64,000 nucleotides of DNA from contig NW_024468912.1 of assembly GCF_011745365.1 (NCBI RefSeq), forward strand, positions 2,418,001 to 2,482,000. The letters run 5' to 3'. The notes beneath the pieces are model-generated. The model did no database searches. It was not told the DNA's origin and saw only the letters and a program-made list of their open reading frames with translations. The translations under genes were made by a program, and so were the position numbers. Numbering within the stretch: the stretch's first letter is position 1; every line of letters starts with the position of its first letter. This DNA comes from Cryphonectria parasitica EP155. Its lineage: Eukaryota > Ascomycota > Sordariomycetes > Diaporthales > Cryphonectriaceae. This document shows, piece after piece, positions 60,501-64,000 of this stretch.

Positions 60501-62330
60501 CGAGCGCTTGAGAGCCTGGTTTCGAGGTTTTTCCCGTATGGATTCATAATTCATATTCTGAAGCTTTTCCTTATTGCTTCAGAGCGAACTGACTTGCTGA
60601 GGATCTTGCTTCCATTATTTTGCTAACCTATTAGCGCTCTAGCACTGTTTGGGTTTGCTTATTACTAGATCCTTCTTCTTGAACTGCTAGCTCTGCTGAC
60701 TTGAAGATATATATGAAGTTGTATGAAGCTTCTTTTTCTGAATATTCTTCAATCACTAGCTTCAATCCTGCGCTATTGATTGTAACTATCTCTCTAGATA
60801 TAGCTTGTTCTTATAAGAGCTAGCTAGTAATTCAATCAATTCGAGAATTATGCTCTTTGAGCTATAGAAGCTTCATAATCAGCTCATGCTGTACTATATC
60901 TATAATATCAAAGGAAGCTCTAGTTATGCATTCTTGGATCAAAATAGATAGATGATTAGTTTTCTTATTAATTACTTCTTGATTATATATAACAGATTAT
61001 TCTTCTATAGTGCTGAGAGTATATGAGCATTTCTTCTATCTCCATTGTAGTTGTACCTGATTGATAATGTATAGGAATATGAAGTTTCCCTGAGCACTAC
61101 TATTCAATAGTGCGTTGTATTTATATTCTTGAATGTATATATCGAACTTGATATAAGTATAATCTATTCTGAAAGCTTTACATAGAGATCATTCTAATCT
61201 GATCATCTGTAGTCTCTTTACAAGTAATCCTATCCTTTTAAGTTCATTAAGAACTGCTTATTCTTCTAAGCCTGCTTTGCTGCTTCTTAAGCAAGCTTCT
61301 TAGCTTGCTTTTGCTTGTATTATTATTATTTCTAATCTTTCTTCTATTAATGCTAGTTGCAAATCTTATTATTAATGTAAATTATATAGAATATTATTTC
61401 ATACTGCTATCATTTTATCTTCTTATTCATACATTGTCTAGAGCAGTTATCTAATAGTTCGATATATGCATTATAGTACTATCTATTAAGAATCTTCCTA
61501 AAGCAGAGTTTCTATTCTTTAATAGTCTGAAGAATTTGTTCTAATTCTCTAATGGAAAATCATTTGTATTGCATCTTATTCAAGAAATGCATTCTGCAGC
61601 TATAATAAATGCAGGAGATCCAAGCTAGTTCATAATGTAGATTGTAAAGTGAGCTGATTCAAGAATTCTTATCTTCTTGTATCTCAATATTCTGCAAGGG
61701 GATGCAGATAAAGAGCTCTTTCAGCTCTATTCCGTAAACAAGATATTCAACTCATATTATTTCCTTATTCTATCCAATGCTAAAAGGAAACCTTCCTTTA
61801 AGCTTGTTGAGTCTGTTGTTTGCAGAGAGCTTCTGTAAGCTGCTAGGTTATTTGCTCTAGCTTGATCTTTCTGTTGCTTGAGAGACATTCTCTATGTTGC
61901 TTAAGTATTTACACCAGTAGCTAAGAGGGTATCATTCCTTATCTATGTCTCTGGTTATAGTATCTGGTGCAGATGATGGGAAATAGCGAAGAGCATTATT
62001 ATTAAGCTCTTCCTCCAGCGCCTGAATGCTTCATTCAGTGATATCGGAGCAATTCGAATTGTTACTGCTTATATTCATGCTAAGCATATATTCTCGCTCT
62101 ACTATCGCTATCTGCCTATAGCGCTTAGATTTCTGAAGGAACTATTCTAAACCTTTCTTACTCAAGAGATATATTAAGCAGTTATTATTATAGCAGAATA
62201 TTCAGCTGAAACTTCTATAATTAATAGAATTCGATACTTGCTCCGAAAGAGTATTTTTGCTCAGTTGATTGGATTCCTATTATCAAGCAATATTTATCTA
62301 GCATTCTTTCTGAATTAGTTGCTATTTATT
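57583..62330 (-). pseudogene. H pol (protease to chromodomain)
   Basis: In-frame fragments. 57849-57583 (88 codons) is the chromodomain, with YEIEKILKHRSIDNTREYLI and KWKGYLASENSWELRKNI. 59043-58807 (78 codons) is the RNase H end and linker, starting with ENERADTLSRRSDHRDADSS. 59898-59629 (89 codons) is RT, with FQEMINHILHKYLDQFVIAY, then LNNILIYSR, so catalytic YLDD is YLNN. Protease at about 61080-61010. The integrase zinc-finger region near 58690 reads degenerate. Stop TAA at 57585-57583. Not functional because of stops and the lost RT Asp. Confidence 0.8.
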
Positions 62331-63345
62331 CTTTCGAAATTAATAGCAGTTATATGCAATATATTCTTATTTATTGCAATTGTAGCAAGTAATATTATTC
62401 TTTTTACTATACTGCTTATTAGTAGCATTAAGTTCTATAGAACTAGTATACATAGTGCTGCTCTAAGCTATACTGCTATATTAATTGCTATTCTTATTTT
62501 GAAATTTCTTGCTTATATTAGCTGGAAACTTCCAAATCTAGCTTCCTCCCTTCTTAAACTTCTCTATCTATTATTCATACAAACAATTATTAATATAAAT
62601 AGCTTGATTAGAGAATATTGCAAAGTTCTTCAGCTAATTCTGCTTAAAGATTTCATCTTTAATATTATTCTTGAATTTCTTGTAATAGTGCTCTATAAGA
62701 TTCTTATCTTCTTACAGAAGTTGCACTAAGAGTTGCTTAAATCTGATTGTATAAGCAGAAGCTGACTTGATCTGTCTGAGATCTATAAGCTGCTAAGCTA
62801 TAATATATTCTTCATTAGAATTATTAAAGATTTCTTTAAAAGCTTTTTCAAAGCTCTTAAAGGAATCAAATATATTCTTAATACTCTGAATATATGCATT
62901 AGGATTATTCTAATGCTCTAAGTAATTGCATAAAGAAAGCTTATATTAAATAAGAGCATTCTTTTCAAAATAAGTTTCTGCAAGAATAACTTTCTCGAAC
63001 TCTATAATAAACTGGATTGCATAGTACAAGAAATATACTCTGCAATAAATAAGAAACTCATATAGCGTCTTCTGATTGCTGTTGTATATAGCAGGCTTGT
63101 TTATCTTATATGCTTTTCCAGCACTACTAATAACTATAGAGATAAACTATGCCTGCTAAGCTTATTAAGCTAGCTGAGCTTGCTGATTAGCGATAGTAAT
63201 GCTCTGAGTCTGCTATTGTTTATGCAGATTCTGAATATGCTGAATAAGCTAGTATATCTAATTAATTAGTTCTTCCTGAGTGGGAATACGCAAGGACGAA
63301 GGGGTTTCTGGAGGAGCTATCATGTTCCATATTGCTCAAGGGGTA
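62331..63345 (-). pseudogene. H gag
   Basis: Capsid gene read leftwards from the 5' LTR. N-terminal part NMIAPPETPSSLRIPTQEEL with an ATG at about 63327, followed by a Q-rich coiled-coil stretch. Zinc knuckle at about 62390-62340. The 136-codon plus frame at 62319-62729 is the antisense of this gene, like the one in A2; its length reflects low stop density opposite the RIP-type Gln stops. Confidence 0.7.
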
Positions 63346-63379
63346 ATACTGAACTGTTTTTAAACAAGAGTTGTTAAAA

Positions 63380-63831
63380 TATAATGAGCACTATAGCAAT
63401 CCGAAGATTCTTAAATATACGAAGAGTTTATGCTAACAAGAGCAGTATCAAAGTATCAAGTTCTTGAATACAGAACTATACAAATTCTAATAAGCAATGC
63501 AAATGTTCACTGCCTTTGGGGCTACTCAGTATATGAAACTGAATACTTAGATTGATAATTGAAGAGCTATGTACTGAATCTATCTAATGGAAATGAACGT
63601 ATCCTTATATATCCAGCTCTTCAGTACAGCTCGTTGGGATTGCTGGCGAGCTCAGCGATCCAAGGTGTGAAGCTCGTTGGGATCGCTAGCAAGCCTAATG
63701 ATCCTCCCTCCTTTACAACTCTAATCCTGGGTTATGTAATCAATGCTTTGTAAGAACGTTGGATTCTTGACACCTGGTCCTTGTTACTCGTAACTTGTTT
63801 TCGTGACTTGCATGTTGGATGGGTTATAACA
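63380..63831 (-). repeat. Element H 5' LTR
   Basis: 452 bp, TATAATGAGC (from TGTAATGAGC) to GGGTTATAACA, then TAGTA. TATA-like box at about 63600-63612 (minus). The 64-codon frame at 63559-63753 is inside the LTR. Confidence 0.9.
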
Positions 63832-63836
63832 TAGTA

Positions 63837-64000
63837 TCTAAGACGATTGCTTCGCTTCGAACCGAGATCCAGGGCTCTCAGAGATCTTATTCTCCAGGAA
63901 ATCCAATTAGTTAACTACAGAATTTCTTAGATTTATAGAATTTCAGTTAAAACTCTCAAAAGAAGAATCTCCAGCTACAATAGCAGATTCCTCAGCTATC
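63837..64000 (-). pseudogene. G convergent accessory ORF, C-terminal part (window edge)
   Basis: After H, element G resumes with TCTAAGACGATTGC. In the opposite (minus) direction this encodes the C-terminus of the accessory ORF: AEESAIVAGDSSFESFN, stop (Trp expected), NSINLRNSVVN, stop, LDFLENKISESPGSRFEAKQ, then TAG. It is a fifth copy of the conserved tail and confirms that the ORF opposes pol regardless of the element's orientation. The rest lies outside the window. Confidence 0.65.

Larger units (their letters stand above)
56417..63831 (-). mobile_element. Element H, complete family A copy
   Basis: 7415 bp with perfect TSD TAGTA. Both LTRs are 452 bp (56417-56868 and 63380-63831). It is the innermost and, of the complete family A copies, the least mutated: several in-frame fragments of 78-89 codons survive in pol. 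Order on minus: 5' LTR, gag, protease, RT, RNase H, integrase, chromodomain; then the convergent ORF on plus; 3' LTR. Confidence 0.92.

Noticed and set aside
1..64000. tRNA, rRNA, host genes, telomere repeats
   Set aside because: None seen. All longer stretches could be assigned to LTR elements or to insert X.

Overview
The window looks like a heterochromatic, AT-rich block from a filamentous ascomycete. No host gene, rRNA, tRNA or CRISPR array was found. Nearly every base belongs to LTR retrotransposons of two Ty3/gypsy families, most of them decayed by dense C-to-T and G-to-A change of the RIP (repeat-induced point mutation) type: Gln codons have become TAA/TAG, Trp has become TGA, and catalytic Asp has become Asn. 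The family names A and D and the copy names below are mine.

Family A is about 7.4-7.5 kb with LTRs of about 450-540 bp and 5-bp target duplications (TSDs). It encodes Gag with a CCHC knuckle and a Pol with protease, RT, RNase H, integrase and a C-terminal chromodomain. An additional convergent ORF lies between the chromodomain and the 3' LTR. Family D is about 12 kb with LTRs of about 321-325 bp and apparent 4-bp TSDs. It encodes Gag, a Pol with protease, RT, RNase H and integrase, and a small downstream ORF3.

Layout on the plus strand. 1-1407: gag and 5' LTR of A1 (minus), sitting in the RT of B. 1413-3007 and 26847-27568: two pieces of B (family A, plus). 3012-26842: D (minus), inserted in B. 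D itself holds C (3214-7174), a barely mutated gag-only deletion derivative with LTRs that look identical; X (about 7958-11075), an unidentified insert; and A2 (12339-19879), a complete family A copy. 27569-34457: E (family D, plus, truncated), joined to F (34458-39214, family D, minus), which carries a solo LTR at 35043-35498. 39215-64000: a Russian-doll nest of family A copies, I containing J, J containing K, K containing G, and G containing complete H (56417-63831).

The complete copies are supported by matching TSDs: A2 ATTAG, H TAGTA, solo LTR ATATG, C and D both ATGC. The points most worth a second look are the conserved convergent ORF of family A (zinc-type cysteines, coiled coil, stop codons overlapping those of pol in four copies), a likely Tf1-type self-priming site in family A, the young element C, the unexplained insert X, a reused insertion site, and very large inverted repeats formed by D, E and F.
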